The notes beneath the pieces were generated by a model. That model was given only the letters and a program-made list of their open reading frames with translations, had not been told where the DNA came from and did no database searches. From Trichinella spiralis (Eukaryota > Nematoda > Enoplea > Trichinellida > Trichinellidae), in the NCBI GenBank assembly GCA_000181795.3, contig CM012954.1, positions 8,976,895 to 9,040,894 of the forward strand: DNA of 64,000 nt, written 5' to 3'. This document shows, in pieces, positions 20,901-31,732 of this stretch (positions are counted from its first letter, which is position 1; each line of letters opens with the position of its first letter). The position numbers and the translations under genes were made by a program.

Positions 20901-21345
20901 TGTAATATTCATTTCTTGTTTGGGAGGAAAAAGATGTCCAGAAGAATAGTTTTAATTTATGACCATTTACATGCAGTGTGAAGTTGAGGAATTTATTGAT
21001 TAACTTAAACCAGTTCAAGTTCAAATTTGGCAATGGAATCCTTTGAAACTTTGCAGAACAGCAGTTGCTTTGCATTACAAAGAAAAATTTAAATGACCGA
21101 AATCGACTTACTTGAAAACGCTGAGCACCGACAGGAGGTGCAGCGTACGGTATACCTTTGAAAACGGTAAAATACTGAGCATCGAGAGTTATAAATTCAC
21201 CTCGTATGCTTCCACTGCTGATTGTCAGTTCAATTGGATGGTTGTCCCTGGTGGTGGCTAAACTGAGACGGATGAGAAACAAGCACAACAATGAACATCT
21301 TTCTCTACTGGCAAAAAATGCACTGTTTTCAATTTTTGAACCCAT
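17939..21345 (-). CDS. Cholinesterase-like membrane protein lacking the catalytic serine
   Basis: Ten exons: 21345-21112, 20809-20645, 20290-20137, 19801-19616, 19554-19370, 19313-19157, 19095-18896, 18829-18694, 18472-18331, 18260-17939; 626 residues. Signal segment about 17-32; type-B carboxylesterase/cholinesterase domain from about 33 to 570 ([60 protein letters not shown]); transmembrane helix about 593-616; basic-then-acidic tail of about ten residues. At the nucleophile elbow, where active enzymes have GESAG, it reads GQGSGAAS, so the Ser position is Gly. The Glu (TRHESA) and His (FHGTDLIF) positions look retained. This is the pattern of cholinesterase-like adhesion molecules (neuroligin, gliotactin and relatives) rather than an enzyme. 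The tail is far shorter than that of neuroligins and has no PDZ motif, so I do not assign an orthologue. Confidence 0.9.
19582..19597. repeat. (CA)8 microsatellite
   Basis: Eight CA dinucleotides lie in the intron between exons 4 and 5 of the cholinesterase-like gene. Confidence 0.8.
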
Positions 21346-22496
21346 CTCTTCATTTGTTTGTTTGTTTATTCATTCATATTTATCTGGACGATCAGAATGA
21401 TTGTTTTTCTCAACATGCATCAGGATTGAAATTAAAAAGAATGAAGAATCAATGTTGGCCAAGTGAACAGCGTGGCCGCTGATGTGGTCTTGGTTCAACA
21501 GAGCTGATTGACTCTTGCCCAGTGATGTGCATGCTTTTCAAAGCGTCTCCTGGCGGAATCGATGGTTTCGCGTTATTCGTAATTAACCGACGGTTCTGGT
21601 CAAGTGTTTCGATTGACCATCCTTTGGGACAGCTTCGAACAGCGTTCACTTCAAACTAATTCCACTGTTGTTTCCGTTCACACGGTCTCCAATGTGCACT
21701 TTTAACGCCGACTAAATTAAATGAACAATTTCAAATTTACACGACGAACTTGAAAACATTCGATATTATCATTAAATCAACTGTTTTTTTTTCTCAATTG
21801 AATATATCAAAATTTTATTTCTGATATTGCAAAATTTCTTATTTTATTTCAGCTAATGTTATGATCAATCATGCATGGCATGCCATATTTCCATTCATGC
21901 ATGGCGTGCCATATTTCCATATTTGCTTTATCACTAAATAAAATATATGAAAATATGAATATATTTTTAATTTTTTATTATACGCAATTAAATACATTTT
22001 TAATTTTTACTTTGTATTTTTATCGTTGTCCAAAAAAATTTTTTAGAACTGCTTTCAAAAAATAATTCTTAATTATCATTAATGGTAAATTCTTCTGTAT
22101 TTGAAGGTACTGTTATGTGCATTTGGTCGTACAATGGCAATTAGTGCAAATTTGAATTTTTGCGAATGTTGATGAAATAATTAAAATATATTTTTTTTTT
22201 CTTGATTTACTTTTATTTGTTGGGTCATAAGCCATCGCCAAATCTTCCGGTGAGAAAGTTTTATTTATTTGCAGCACATTTGTGCAATTTTCGTTTGCTT
22301 GAACTTTACGCACAGAATGAAAGGAAAACCTGGTAGCTGTTTATTTATTTTATACTGAAATAAATTCATATTTTAAATTATTGTTGCTATTTGCATGTGC
22401 GTATTCAACTGTGCGTAAATTTCATTCCTGTAGCTATGAGTAATCGTAGTAATCGTATTATTGGTATTTTGACAATGATTATTTTTAGTACGAAAA
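21346..22496. other. Divergent intergenic region, cholinesterase-like gene and TFIP11
   Basis: 1.15 kb between two outward-pointing genes, so it must contain both promoters. AT-rich, with a 26-bp tandem duplication at 21870-21920. A splice-acceptor-like AG at 22487-22488 precedes the TFIP11 ATG by eight nt. Short open frames here are unsupported. Confidence 0.5.
21870..21920. repeat. Tandem duplication of a 26-bp unit with an internal palindrome
   Basis: Two adjacent copies (21870-21895 and 21896-21920) differ at one base within CATGCATGGCATGCCATA. The first copy contains the 10-bp palindrome TGGCATGCCA; the second has GCGTGCCA instead. Function unknown. Confidence 0.7.
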
Positions 22497-24938
22497 ATGG
22501 ACGACGAATTTGAATCATTTGAAATTAATGAAAACGATTTGGATTCAGCATTTAATCCGTTCAAACGAAGGTATATTTCGAAAAATCAGCAAATTTATGG
22601 CGTTTGGGCCGATCTATCGGATAGCGATCGAGATGAGGATGATTATGATCGTCCTTCGACCTCAAGGAAACGTAAAGATTACATGAAAGAAGTGAAATTT
22701 GTCTCTGGTGGAGTGAAAAAGGGAGAAAAAATATCGAAAGAGGAAAAAGATGATGCATTCGATTTGTCAATTTCTCCGGATGACAGTGATAATGATGGAC
22801 GAACTGAGATAACGTCTGTGAAAAGTGGTGGTGGTAGCTCTGCTGCTGCTTTTACTCATCGTTATTATAATGCTTCGAAAAAGTTTAACAATCAAATGAT
22901 TGCTGGCTTGCGTGATACTGGACCCACTGGACAGCGTTTCGGCGACTGGGAAAGGCACACGAAAGGTATTGGCTGGAAATTGTTGAAAAAGATGGGCTAC
23001 GAGCCCGGAAAAGGTCTTGGCAAACAAAGTCAAGGTATTGCCGAACCAGTGAAAGCTGTAGTCAGACCGGGTCGTGGTGCCATTGGAGCCTACGGACGCG
23101 AAGGTAACAAATTATTGGAATCTGAAGATGTGAAAGTGGAAAAGGAAGTTTTGGACTTTGGAAATTATAAAAAGAAGCAGCAGTTTAAGAGAACCGTCAC
23201 ATCGGAGAGGAAATCACACGACAAAGCTACACGTATCGTCTACAGGACTTGGGACGAGGTGGTTCAAGAAGGTGGAACGTTGAAGCGCCACTGGGGGTCA
23301 TCGGGCAGCGCGTCGACCAAAATTATCGACATGACCGGCACCGAGCAGAAGGTTTACGACAGTTATGAACTGTACGCGACGAAGAAGCAAAGCGATGCGT
23401 ACCGTTCGGACAGGACCAATTTCGATCTTCCTGAATTGTTGCACAACGTGGATTTGATAATTCACACGGCCGAAGAGTCGATCTTGCGGACCGACAGACA
23501 GATGAAGACGATCACTGATCAGAACCAATCTTTGGAACACGAGTGCAATATGTTGCAGAACTGTTTGAACAGTGACGCACAAGAGATGCAGCGTTTGGAG
23601 AAGTTGGACTCTGCTTTGGATGCATTCGGCTTGTTGGTTGACGCTGGCGAGGTGTCGACCCAAGATTGCATGCGCTTGTTCAAGAAGTTGCAGTCCGAAT
23701 TTCCCGACGAGTACAAGTTGTACGATTTGAACCGTTTGGCCATTGACGTCGTCCTTCCCATTGTCAAGGAAGAATTTGTCGACTGGGAACCGTTGCAGCA
23801 CGCCGATCACGGTCTGCAGAGGATGCTCGAATGGCGCACAATTTTGGAAAAGCAACGGGAATTCAACGGAAGCGCGAAATTTGAAAATTTCGACGTCTAC
23901 CACCAGCTGGTTTGGCTTGCCTGGCTGCCTCCTGTACGTCGGGCCGTGCAAATTTGGAACGTCAGAATGCCGAATCCGATGCTGTCTTTGCTCACGGTCT
24001 GGCAAGAGGTGATTCCAGGCTGGATTTTGGAAAATTTGATCGAACAATTCATCGTGCCGAAAATTGAAACCGAAGTCGAAGAATGGAACCCGCTGAGCGA
24101 CGTGCAGCCGGTGCATTCGTGGTTCCACCCTTGGTTGGGCTTCCTCGGCGACCGACTGCAACCGTTGTACTCGAGCATTCGTGCCAAGCTCGGTCGTGCG
24201 CTGACCCACTGGAACCCGAGCGACCGTTCTGCCAAATGGATGCTCATGCCGTGGAAAGGTGTGTTCACACCGTCCAGCATGAGCGGCTTTCTTGCCAGGC
24301 ACGTCGTGCCCAAATTGGAGCTCTGCTTGGTGAATTTCGTCGTCGATCCGTCCAATCAGTGTTTGCAACCGTGGGCGGACGTGATGGACTGGCTGGACAT
24401 GATCGATCCAGGCGTCATTGGCGATCTGTTGTTGCGTCATTTTTTTCCCAAATGGTTGCATGTTTTGCAAACTTGGCTTCTCTGTCCTCAGCCGAATTAT
24501 GAAGAAATACAACACTGGTACAGCAATTGGAAGTCGCTGTTCTCGGAACAGCTCATCAGTTTGGACGGTGTAAGACGGCAGTTCAATTGTGCTTTGGAAA
24601 TTATGAATCGCGCCTTGTCCGGTCAGCTCACCGCCGATACTGTACCACAGTTGAGATTGCATTCAGCTCCATTTAATCCTAACTTAATCACCGCCGCCGC
24701 CGCCCCACCGTCCACTATGTATTTGCCGGTCAACATGAAAGATATTCTTGAACAAAAAGCTGCCGAGATGAGTTTGTTCTTTTTACCTTTGAACAATCGT
24801 TATCGTGAAGGCAAGCCGATTTATCGCTTCGGCACGCAGACCATTTACATTGATCGGAATGTGATTTTTTCACAAGAAAGCAACGGCGATTGGCGACCCA
24901 TTTCACTCGGAGAGCTTCTAACCAGTGCTTTTCAGTAA
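22497..24938 (+). CDS. TFIP11: Tuftelin-interacting protein 11, spliceosome disassembly factor
   Basis: G-patch protein that works with the helicase DHX15/Prp43 to release the intron-lariat spliceosome in the nucleus. 813 residues in a single uninterrupted exon, close to the family length of about 840. N-terminal acidic TIP_N-type region about 1-100 (FEINENDLDSAFNPF, YGVWADLSDSD); G-patch about 155-200 (KGIGWKLLKKMGYEPGKGLG); Lys-rich linker with VYRTWDEVVQEGG; GCFC-type domain from about 380 to 700 with repeated tryptophan patches (WRTILEK, PWADVMDWLD, WLHVLQTWL); C-terminus with LEQKAAEM. The start ATG is eight nt after an AG acceptor, so the gene probably has a non-coding or trans-spliced leader. 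The absence of coding introns contrasts with most neighbours. Confidence 0.97.
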   Translation: MDDEFESFEINENDLDSAFNPFKRRYISKNQQIYGVWADLSDSDRDEDDYDRPSTSRKRKDYMKEVKFVSGGVKKGEKISKEEKDDAFDLSISPDDSDNDGRTEITSVKSGGGSSAAAFTHRYYNASKKFNNQMIAGLRDTGPTGQRFGDWERHTKGIGWKLLKKMGYEPGKGLGKQSQGIAEPVKAVVRPGRGAIGAYGREGNKLLESEDVKVEKEVLDFGNYKKKQQFKRTVTSERKSHDKATRIVYRTWDEVVQEGGTLKRHWGSSGSASTKIIDMTGTEQKVYDSYELYATKKQSDAYRSDRTNFDLPELLHNVDLIIHTAEESILRTDRQMKTITDQNQSLEHECNMLQNCLNSDAQEMQRLEKLDSALDAFGLLVDAGEVSTQDCMRLFKKLQSEFPDEYKLYDLNRLAIDVVLPIVKEEFVDWEPLQHADHGLQRMLEWRTILEKQREFNGSAKFENFDVYHQLVWLAWLPPVRRAVQIWNVRMPNPMLSLLTVWQEVIPGWILENLIEQFIVPKIETEVEEWNPLSDVQPVHSWFHPWLGFLGDRLQPLYSSIRAKLGRALTHWNPSDRSAKWMLMPWKGVFTPSSMSGFLARHVVPKLELCLVNFVVDPSNQCLQPWADVMDWLDMIDPGVIGDLLLRHFFPKWLHVLQTWLLCPQPNYEEIQHWYSNWKSLFSEQLISLDGVRRQFNCALEIMNRALSGQLTADTVPQLRLHSAPFNPNLITAAAAPPSTMYLPVNMKDILEQKAAEMSLFFLPLNNRYREGKPIYRFGTQTIYIDRNVIFSQESNGDWRPISLGELLTSAFQ

Positions 24939-25487
24939 TTGGTAATTTCGCATTTATCCATTGTTGCATCATTAATTTCAATTTCCTCTCTATAACTGTT
25001 CGCTTGTTTTTGTTTATTTACAGCATGTTTGAATTAAAAATGAACTCGATCAACTGGGGATAAATGATCATTTGCTGTATTTTATTTCTTACAATGAAAT
25101 TTTACTTTCTTCTTCCTCCAAAATCTATCAACAAGTTAGTGGAAATTATTTGTTATTTTTGTGTTAATTTTTTTGCTTTTATTTTCAGTAAATAAAATGT
25201 AATATTTGGAAATATTTGTAAATTTTAAAAATCACTGTGATTTTCAATTCTACTATTAATTTCAATTCATGCTCTTCTCCATGTTGGCAATCATTACAAA
25301 GCTACAGTAAACAATTGTACTTGCAAATCTCATTGGTTTTATACAGCATCCATACGCGTAAGTTTGCATTGAAAAAGAGGAGGTATGATAATTAGTTGTG
25401 AGATTAAATTTTCAATATTGATTTCAGTGTTTAACAATTTTACTTTCTAGTTCAACTGATTGACGTTGTGTTTTGATTTAGTTGAAG
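24939..25487 (+). other. TFIP11-RPL35 spacer
   Basis: 549 AT-rich nt containing the TFIP11 3'UTR and an AATAAA at about 25191-25196. An AG acceptor at 25480-25481 lies six nt before the RPL35 ATG. No further gene is seen. Confidence 0.5.
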
Positions 25488-25989
25488 ATGAAACCGATAA
25501 TTAAAGTAAAAGATATTCGTGGAAAGCGTAAAGAAGAGTTGGTTAAACAGTTGGATGATCTGCGTCAAGAGTTGTCTTCGTTGCGCGTCGCCAAAGTGAC
25601 CGGTGGGGGTCCGTCAAAATTGTTCAAAATGTATCATTACTGTATTAATATCGCCCACTGTTTGATGTTGTTAATCGCTGTTTGTTGCATAGGCGACGCG
25701 TGCGCAAATCCATCGCACGAGTTCTCACTGTAATCAGCCAAACTCAGAAGGAGCAGCTTAGGAAATTTTATCAGGTAGGTCGTTTTCAAATTGTCCACTT
25801 TGCAATTAATGGAATTTTAAAGAAGAATATTTTTTGTAGAAGAAAAAATACAAGCCACTCGATTTACGTCCGAAGAAAACGCGCGCTATGCGCCGGGCGT
25901 TGACAAAGCATGAACTAGGTTTGAAGAAACGGAAACGGCTTCGACGTGAAACTGCTTGGCCGAAGCGAGTATTTGCAGTCAAAGTGTGA
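25488..25989 (+). CDS. RPL35: 60S ribosomal protein L35 (uL29)
   Basis: Large-subunit protein near the polypeptide exit tunnel. Exons 25488-25630, 25693-25774 and 25840-25989 give 124 residues (human 123). The translation matches the family end to end: [66 protein letters not shown], ending in FAVKV. The start follows an AG acceptor by six nt. AATAAA at 26012-26017 is the likely poly(A) signal. Convergent with the tetraspanin gene, with 140 nt between stop codons. Confidence 0.99.
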
Positions 25990-26011
25990 CAGTTTGTCTG
26001 AAAGATTGAAT

Positions 26012-26017
26012 AATAAA
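26012..26017 (+). terminator. AATAAA polyadenylation signal of RPL35
   Basis: The hexamer lies 23 nt after the RPL35 stop codon, a typical distance for a compact genome. Confidence 0.55.
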
Positions 26018-26129
26018 CGGAAAAGATTGTGTTCACCTAGAATCACGGAACCACTTTTCTAATATATATCTTTTTATTTATCATAGTTAACTAGCGAAGA
26101 ATTAAAAAACATAGCTAGGTAAGTATAAA

Positions 26130-28037
26130 TTATCTTTTGAAGCGCATTTTTGGTAATCGTATTTTCGCTCTTGGTTTCTTCATGCGCATCTTCTTCGCTT
26201 TCCGTTTACGACCACCCTTTCCTCGTGCTTTCCACAAAAGTCCCTTCTTCTTTTTCTTGCTTTTAGACTTTTTACTCTTCTTCGATTTCTTCTTCTTCTT
26301 CTTGGAAGATTTCTTCTTTTTCTTTTTTGATTTCTTCTTTTTCTTTTTTGATTTCTTCTTTTTCTTTTTTGATTTTTTCTTTTTCTTTTTCGATTTCTTC
26401 TTTTTCTTTTTCGATTTCTTCTTTTTCTTCTTTTTCGATTTCTTTTTCTTCTTTTTCTTGGATTTCTTTTTCTTCTTTTTACTTTTCTTTTTCTTTTTCT
26501 TTTTCTTCTTTTTGTCTTTCTTTTTGTCATCATCATCGTCGTCGTCGTCGTCATCGTCATCATCATCGGTAGCACCACCACTTCCACCATCACCACCACC
26601 ACCACCACCACCATCACTACTACTGCTACTACTACTACTGCTACTACTAGTACCATCATCATCATCATCATCATCATCGTCGTCGTCGTCATCATCATCA
26701 TCACTATCCTCACTATCATCATCACTGTCATCATCGTCATCACTGTCATCACTATCATCTTTGTCGTCACTTGTAGTTGAAGGTGGTTGAAGAGCAATAC
26801 CCCATTCTTCGTTGTCCACTTCCTTGTTATCTTCACCCAAATAAATTGATGCTGGATATCCACACCCTGACAAAATCCAACCAGGTGCCACTCCCGGATG
26901 AGTAGGATCAGTGATCAAGTCTAATTGTAAGTAGTACCAGCTGCATATACTTGTAAACAAAAGGCGCCAAGATATGAAAATTATAATCTGAAAAGAAGTG
27001 GAAATTTGTAAACGAAAATTTAGATGTAATTAATTTTTTCTTGATTAACAAACAACAGTACTGCACTAAAAGCAATCGCTGCGAACACGTTCACTCCAAA
27101 ACCCAGAAATCGTTTGTACTTGTCCATCAACTTCGAATAGCAGCCCTTTTCATGAAATCCTCCACTGAAGCGTTTGTAATCCAAATTTTGTCCAATGGCC
27201 ATATTATAGCAGGATGATTCAGTTGTATTTCTTGCACAACACGACCAAGGGACGTAGCACGGTTCCTTGGGATTGCAACTGAACGTACCTTCACTAAAAG
27301 TATAAATTTTTTCCTTTTTAATTTCAAAGAAGAACAGATTTGAAATAATACAACAATAATCGAATGAAAAAGTCACTGACGAAACATTCAGCACTCTTCT
27401 GGTTGAGGTATGAAGAAGATACTTCGGCTGAAGCCAGTCTGTCCAATCAAAAATTCCACAGCATTCATATTCATATTGCATGTTGTCCAAATATTGGCGC
27501 AACTGTTTGTTCTCATTCTTGCGCCAGGTATCGTAATTGATCATCGCGTTGCTGATACCCGAAGCTAACGCTACGGTCATTTCTTGTGTAGCGAAAACAT
27601 TTCCCGCAATAACTGCTCCGGACAATAAAATAACCAGCAATGTAAACAGTGAACCCAAGGAACACGTGGTGCCAACCTTCAAAAAGTAAAGTTGAAGCGA
27701 AAAGTATTCATATTATATTATTTCTTCATACTCTTTTCTCATTCCACCTTCCTCGAACAGAGCCATTGTTACTTGAACAAAACATTATAATCAAACTGTA
27801 TCCAAAAACTGCACATGCCGATATGAAGTTGTATTTGATAGCTTTTCTAGAAGCAAAACTGTGGCTGTCGTCCGATTCAAGGATATGGGCAATTGTAGAA
27901 GAAAATTTTCTTCCCATAATATAGGCGGTCGACGCATAACCGAACGAAAGTATCATTACAAGTGCACAGCTAGCTGTGACTGATTTGGCAAGAAACTGCC
28001 TCCCAGTTTCAGTTAAATAGCATACTCCCACTACCAT
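26130..28037 (-). CDS. Tetraspanin with a large charged C-terminal tail
   Basis: Exons 28037-27732, 27676-27423, 27293-27050 and 26987-26130 join in frame to 553 residues. Four hydrophobic segments lie at about 18-40, 70-88, 106-131 and across the exon 3/4 junction (about 250-285). The large loop has the tetraspanin signature ECCG (about 173-176), then CYVPWSCC and GCY, so at least six cysteines. After the fourth segment, where a tetraspanin normally ends within 10-40 residues, the frame continues for about 265 residues: an Asp/Ser-rich block, a Ser run, a Gly run, a second Asp run, then about a dozen units of Ser followed by six or seven Lys, and an Arg/Lys-rich end. Total length is about twice the family norm. 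The exon 2/3 junction is chosen over a read-through because it gives the normal loop length. The tail is supported by one long open frame, but its splicing into mRNA is not proven. Confidence 0.8.
26275..26525. repeat. Coding minisatellite encoding Ser-Lys(6-7) units
   Basis: Imperfect units of about 21 nt, on the plus strand like TTTTTCTTTTTTGATTTCTT, run through the tetraspanin last exon. In the minus-strand frame each unit encodes Ser followed by six or seven Lys. Adjacent trinucleotide runs (26526-26765) encode Asp, Gly and Ser stretches. Such repeats are prone to length change. Confidence 0.8.
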
Positions 28038-28293
28038 CGTTGACGAAAGTCAGTCGCCATGCATCGTATCCAATGTTGAAATGAAGCAACAGTTCGTCAA
28101 CGCACATTAAATGCAATTACAACTTTGAAATTTCTAAAATCACTTTACAACACAGGCGCCTACAGGAAAATTTATTTTAAACTAAGCGCGCCAATATTTT
28201 TAAACAAGTAAAACAAAACACAATGCTTCACCATCGTTATCAGATTTATTCATCAAATTTCAGAAATAAATTCGAATTTTTTTCATCTGTGAT

Positions 28294-29305
28294 TTATTTT
28301 GACTTTTTCGCCTTTATTTTTCGCAAATAGAATTCCAACTCTTTTCCCTCCAAAACGTAACCGTCCGCACGCCCAACTTGGCCAGGTCGAGATGTAATGC
28401 AAGCTAAAATTGAATGAAATATGCATTATTAAAAAATTTGTTGTTTCTTTTTTCACCTACCTAGCAATCTTCCACTCTGAAATTGTTCTTCAAGTGCTGG
28501 CTCCACTTTGGCAGTAATGCGTCTTTTAGCTAACTTTTTTTCCGCTGCTTTGCTACGAGTAGCGTTGAAAATCGCTTCCTCTTGTTCAGTCTATACTTAT
28601 GATAACAATTAATTAACATACACAATACTGACCATTGAAATAAGTAGTATGTTGAACAGAAATGACAAAAAAACTCACCAATTTTGCTCCTTTCTTTCTG
28701 CCTATTGGCAATGCATAATGATTTTCATACCACTGCCTAAACGGTGTTGCGTCAATGACAACAATTGCGCTTTTGACGAGGGTTTTCGTGCGGACGAGTT
28801 CGTTATTACTCGCGTTGTAAACTACATCTATTATGCGAGTTTTTCGAGTACAGCCTGAAACAAATTATTAATTACTGTATGCACACATACATATCTATGG
28901 TAAAACAAACACAACGCTACCTTCCGATCCCCAAGAGTAATTTCCTGTTTCGAGACGCAAAGCACGGTATTTTCTGTTTCCTCCTCGAACGCGTACAATG
29001 TGGATTCGCTTGGAACCAAGCTAATCGAATATCACAAAATTAGTTTTTCACCAATAAGATAAAATGTCAAACATCAAAAGATTATCAAATATTGAAAAAC
29101 AAATGCTTAAAAAACTGTTCTAATCAATTCTTATACTTTTGTCATAGCTGGGGGACGACCTAATTCGTACTTTCGCTTCTTATGCAGTGGCTTTCGTTTA
29201 CCACCAGTCTTCCTTCTTTTATGCCAATGATCACGAGAAATTCCTAATTACAAAAACAGTTTAATACAATACATATTTGAAAGTATACATATTCAACTTA
29301 CCCAT
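28294..29305 (-). CDS. RPS8: 40S ribosomal protein S8 (eS8)
   Basis: Small-subunit ribosomal protein. Exons 29305-29302, 29243-29137, 29020-28921, 28854-28679, 28590-28461 and 28403-28294 give 208 residues, the same as human. Exon 1 contributes only ATG plus one base. Family sequence is clear: [114 protein letters not shown]. An AG acceptor lies one nt before the ATG. The gene sits 256 nt upstream of the tetraspanin and 505 nt downstream of TRMT11 on the same strand. Confidence 0.99.
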
Positions 29306-29810
29306 TCTGAAGTTTCAGGTTCGATGTAATCACTCTGAAATATTCAACTGTTGATAATTAATATAACAATAATAACTTTGTCATTTTTAAAATCTACTCC
29401 ATCCTAATGCCAAAAACTTATCAATTATATAGCGATTTTAGCAATACAATGTTTCACCATGTCATTTAAAAATAATATTGTGAACGGATAATTTTAAATG
29501 AAATAATTATACAATTAACGGATAAAAATTTATTGCTCAATTACAAAAGAAAATGAAACTGAAAAACCAATCATTCTTAATGTTCCAACTACATGGCGTA
29601 CTGTAGTTTAATTAAGTATTTGCAAGAAGTAATTTAATTTAAGCAATTTACAAGTAATTTACAAATGTAAAAATATTCTATATTATTAATTTTATTTTAA
29701 AATTGTATTTTAGACTTGTAAACTGAAAAATACAGTACAATAATAAGAAAGAATTGCTTTTATTATAAATTCTTTTTAACTGAACAACTAACGGCAAACT
29801 GAATGGAATT
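29306..29810 (-). other. TRMT11-RPS8 spacer
   Basis: 505 AT-rich nt between two same-strand genes. It should hold the TRMT11 3'UTR and the RPS8 promoter. No open frame or RNA gene is supported. Confidence 0.5.
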
Positions 29811-31732
29811 CTATTTATTTTCACTTTTACAGAACACAAATTTATGAATGTTTTGCAAATAGCTATCTTCTAAAAAAGAATGATCGTTGTGTGACACAGG
29901 TTCTCGAATTTTCACCATAGAAATTAGCACACGGCCATAGGTTTTAGTCAGTAATTGCAAACTGGTGGAAACTATCTTCAAGCAGGGATGCTTAGGAATT
30001 TGTGCTTCGTCAAATCTAAAATTATGAATAACGAATACAAGTTTTGCTAAAATTTGTGAACAACAAACTGATTTTTGCAAACAGGCAGCCAGTACACTAG
30101 ATGTCCACCTTCAGTCAAACATGTAGCTGCAAAATTTAAAAGATCCAACACAAGGTCGTTCAGACAGTATTTTGCTTTCGATGGATAATGCACAGTTTCT
30201 GTGCTCCTATCTCTAAGAATTATTTTCAGATAAATTTATTCAATTCAAGAAAGTAACATTTTTCATACTTTAGTAACCAAAAATCAGGCAGTTGTTTCTG
30301 CTTAACTTTAGCACCCTTTTCACGAATTCCATATGGGGCTGAAAATTTAAATTTTGTTGAAAGTATTGATTAAATATACATTAAATATACGATCAGTCAA
30401 GATGCAGTCAAATCGTGCATGAGAAGTCCAAATGCTCGACTTGCTAGAATCAGCTACCAAAACATCCACGTATTTCGCTTCTAAACCATATTGCTTGAAA
30501 TTTGCTCGAATGCATTCATCTGGATGGCGTGCACTAGCGGTACATCGGCTTGGTTTACCTACAATATTAAGTTATGCATAATATAAATACTACATTTATG
30601 AACTAAAAAGGAGGTTACTTTTCCCATGCAAAACATTATAGTCAATTTCAACACCAACACAATAACCACCAAAATGGGCAGCTGGTAAAAGAATACTTCC
30701 TAAAAGTTATACATGCTCACAATATTTCTTAAGCTTTTCAGTTTTTACCGGAACCAACATAAGGATCTAAAACTAAATCGCCCGATTGAACTTCACCGAT
30801 GTTTGCCATTAAAAATGAAAGAACAGGATCCATTGAGGTATTACCAATAAAAATACGGTCTTTCAAATTGTATCGTGATACCACTTTATTCATGCCAAAT
30901 TTTATCTATAAAATATACTTGAGCCTTAGAACAAAATAGATAAACAATTAACAGAAGAATCATTGAATACTTTAACTAGAGTCACTATTTAAATGCAAAT
31001 TTTAAAACTTACCAAGCGCCCAAAAAAAATTTGCACTGGATTCTCAGGAGGAGGTAAGCCTGACAATTTTCCATAATCTTCGATAAGCATGAACTGATTA
31101 TCAGGATTGGTTAAGTCAACTTTGCCTTGTATATTTAAAAATGAAAGTTCCTGAAAAGGGATAATGAGATAGTTTAGTTGTCTTCACTCGGCAGTTGAAA
31201 ATCATACTTCCATTCTCTTTTGCTTATATTCACCGGAAACTTTTTTTCCGAAACTATCCACAATAAATTTAAATGACTGTTCTCTATCAAAATATGGCTA
31301 AAACTTTTGCATTTAAGCAAAATGCATTCCACCAATTACTTTTGCATACTTTAAGTAAATGAATTTTCGAGCTTAAGTCTTTGTACAATTCTGAATAAGT
31401 GCTCGCCTGAGACCACAAAATACAACCATAACGTAAAAGAATACTTCGTGATAATAATTTCAAAACGTCGTCCATAGAAATAGATTCAACAATGCAAAAT
31501 GATGTCTGAAATCAGTGATGATAGCAAAACGAACTTTTCATGAAACAGAACAGCTTACAGATAAATTGTGTTTAATAACAGCATTTACTTTAAACATATT
31601 TAGTAAAGCAGTGATTTCCTGAAATAATATAGAATTTACGACGTTTTTACAAAATGATACAACGCTTACCGCTTCACGAAACTGCGTGTAATGATGAGCA
31701 AAGCAAAGCAAACAACGATCTATTACCTTCAT
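29811..31732 (-). CDS. TRMT11: tRNA (guanine-10-N2) methyltransferase catalytic subunit
   Basis: SAM-dependent methyltransferase that makes N2-methylguanosine at position 10 of tRNAs, with TRMT112 as partner. Exons 31732-31670, 31618-31559, 31505-31350, 31297-31208, 31150-31013, 30905-30749, 30699-30619, 30558-30391, 30338-30269, 30212-30069 and 30015-29811 give 443 residues (human 463). N-terminal THUMP-like part followed by a Rossmann methyltransferase: IFIGNTSMDPVLSFLMAN, LDPYVGSGSILLPAAHFGG (SAM-binding motif I), GVEIDYNVLHG, NFKQYGLEAKYVDVLVAD, CILTDPPYGIR (catalytic DPPY motif), LLNFAA, HLVYWLPV. The ATG is one nt after an AG acceptor. The frame extends upstream to 31804 but would lie in intron-like sequence. 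The donor of exon 10 (CA then GTTTGT) is chosen because it keeps the human spacing. Confidence 0.95.

Noticed and set aside
23298-24662. 454-codon minus-strand open frame inside TFIP11
   Set aside because: It is an antisense shadow of the TFIP11 exon caused by codon bias; its His/Gln/Arg-rich product has no domain, while the plus-strand reading is clearly TFIP11.
26137-26790. 217-codon plus-strand frame of Phe, Leu and Ser runs
   Set aside because: Reverse reading of the tetraspanin repeat tail; low complexity only.
27301-27420. Read-through of the tetraspanin loop between exons 2 and 3
   Set aside because: The frame is open, but the inserted residues are AT-driven and the GT...AG pair restores normal loop length.
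28294-29305. snoRNAs in RPS8 introns
   Set aside because: RPS8 introns host C/D snoRNAs in vertebrates, but here they are 57-116 nt and lack paired C and D boxes.
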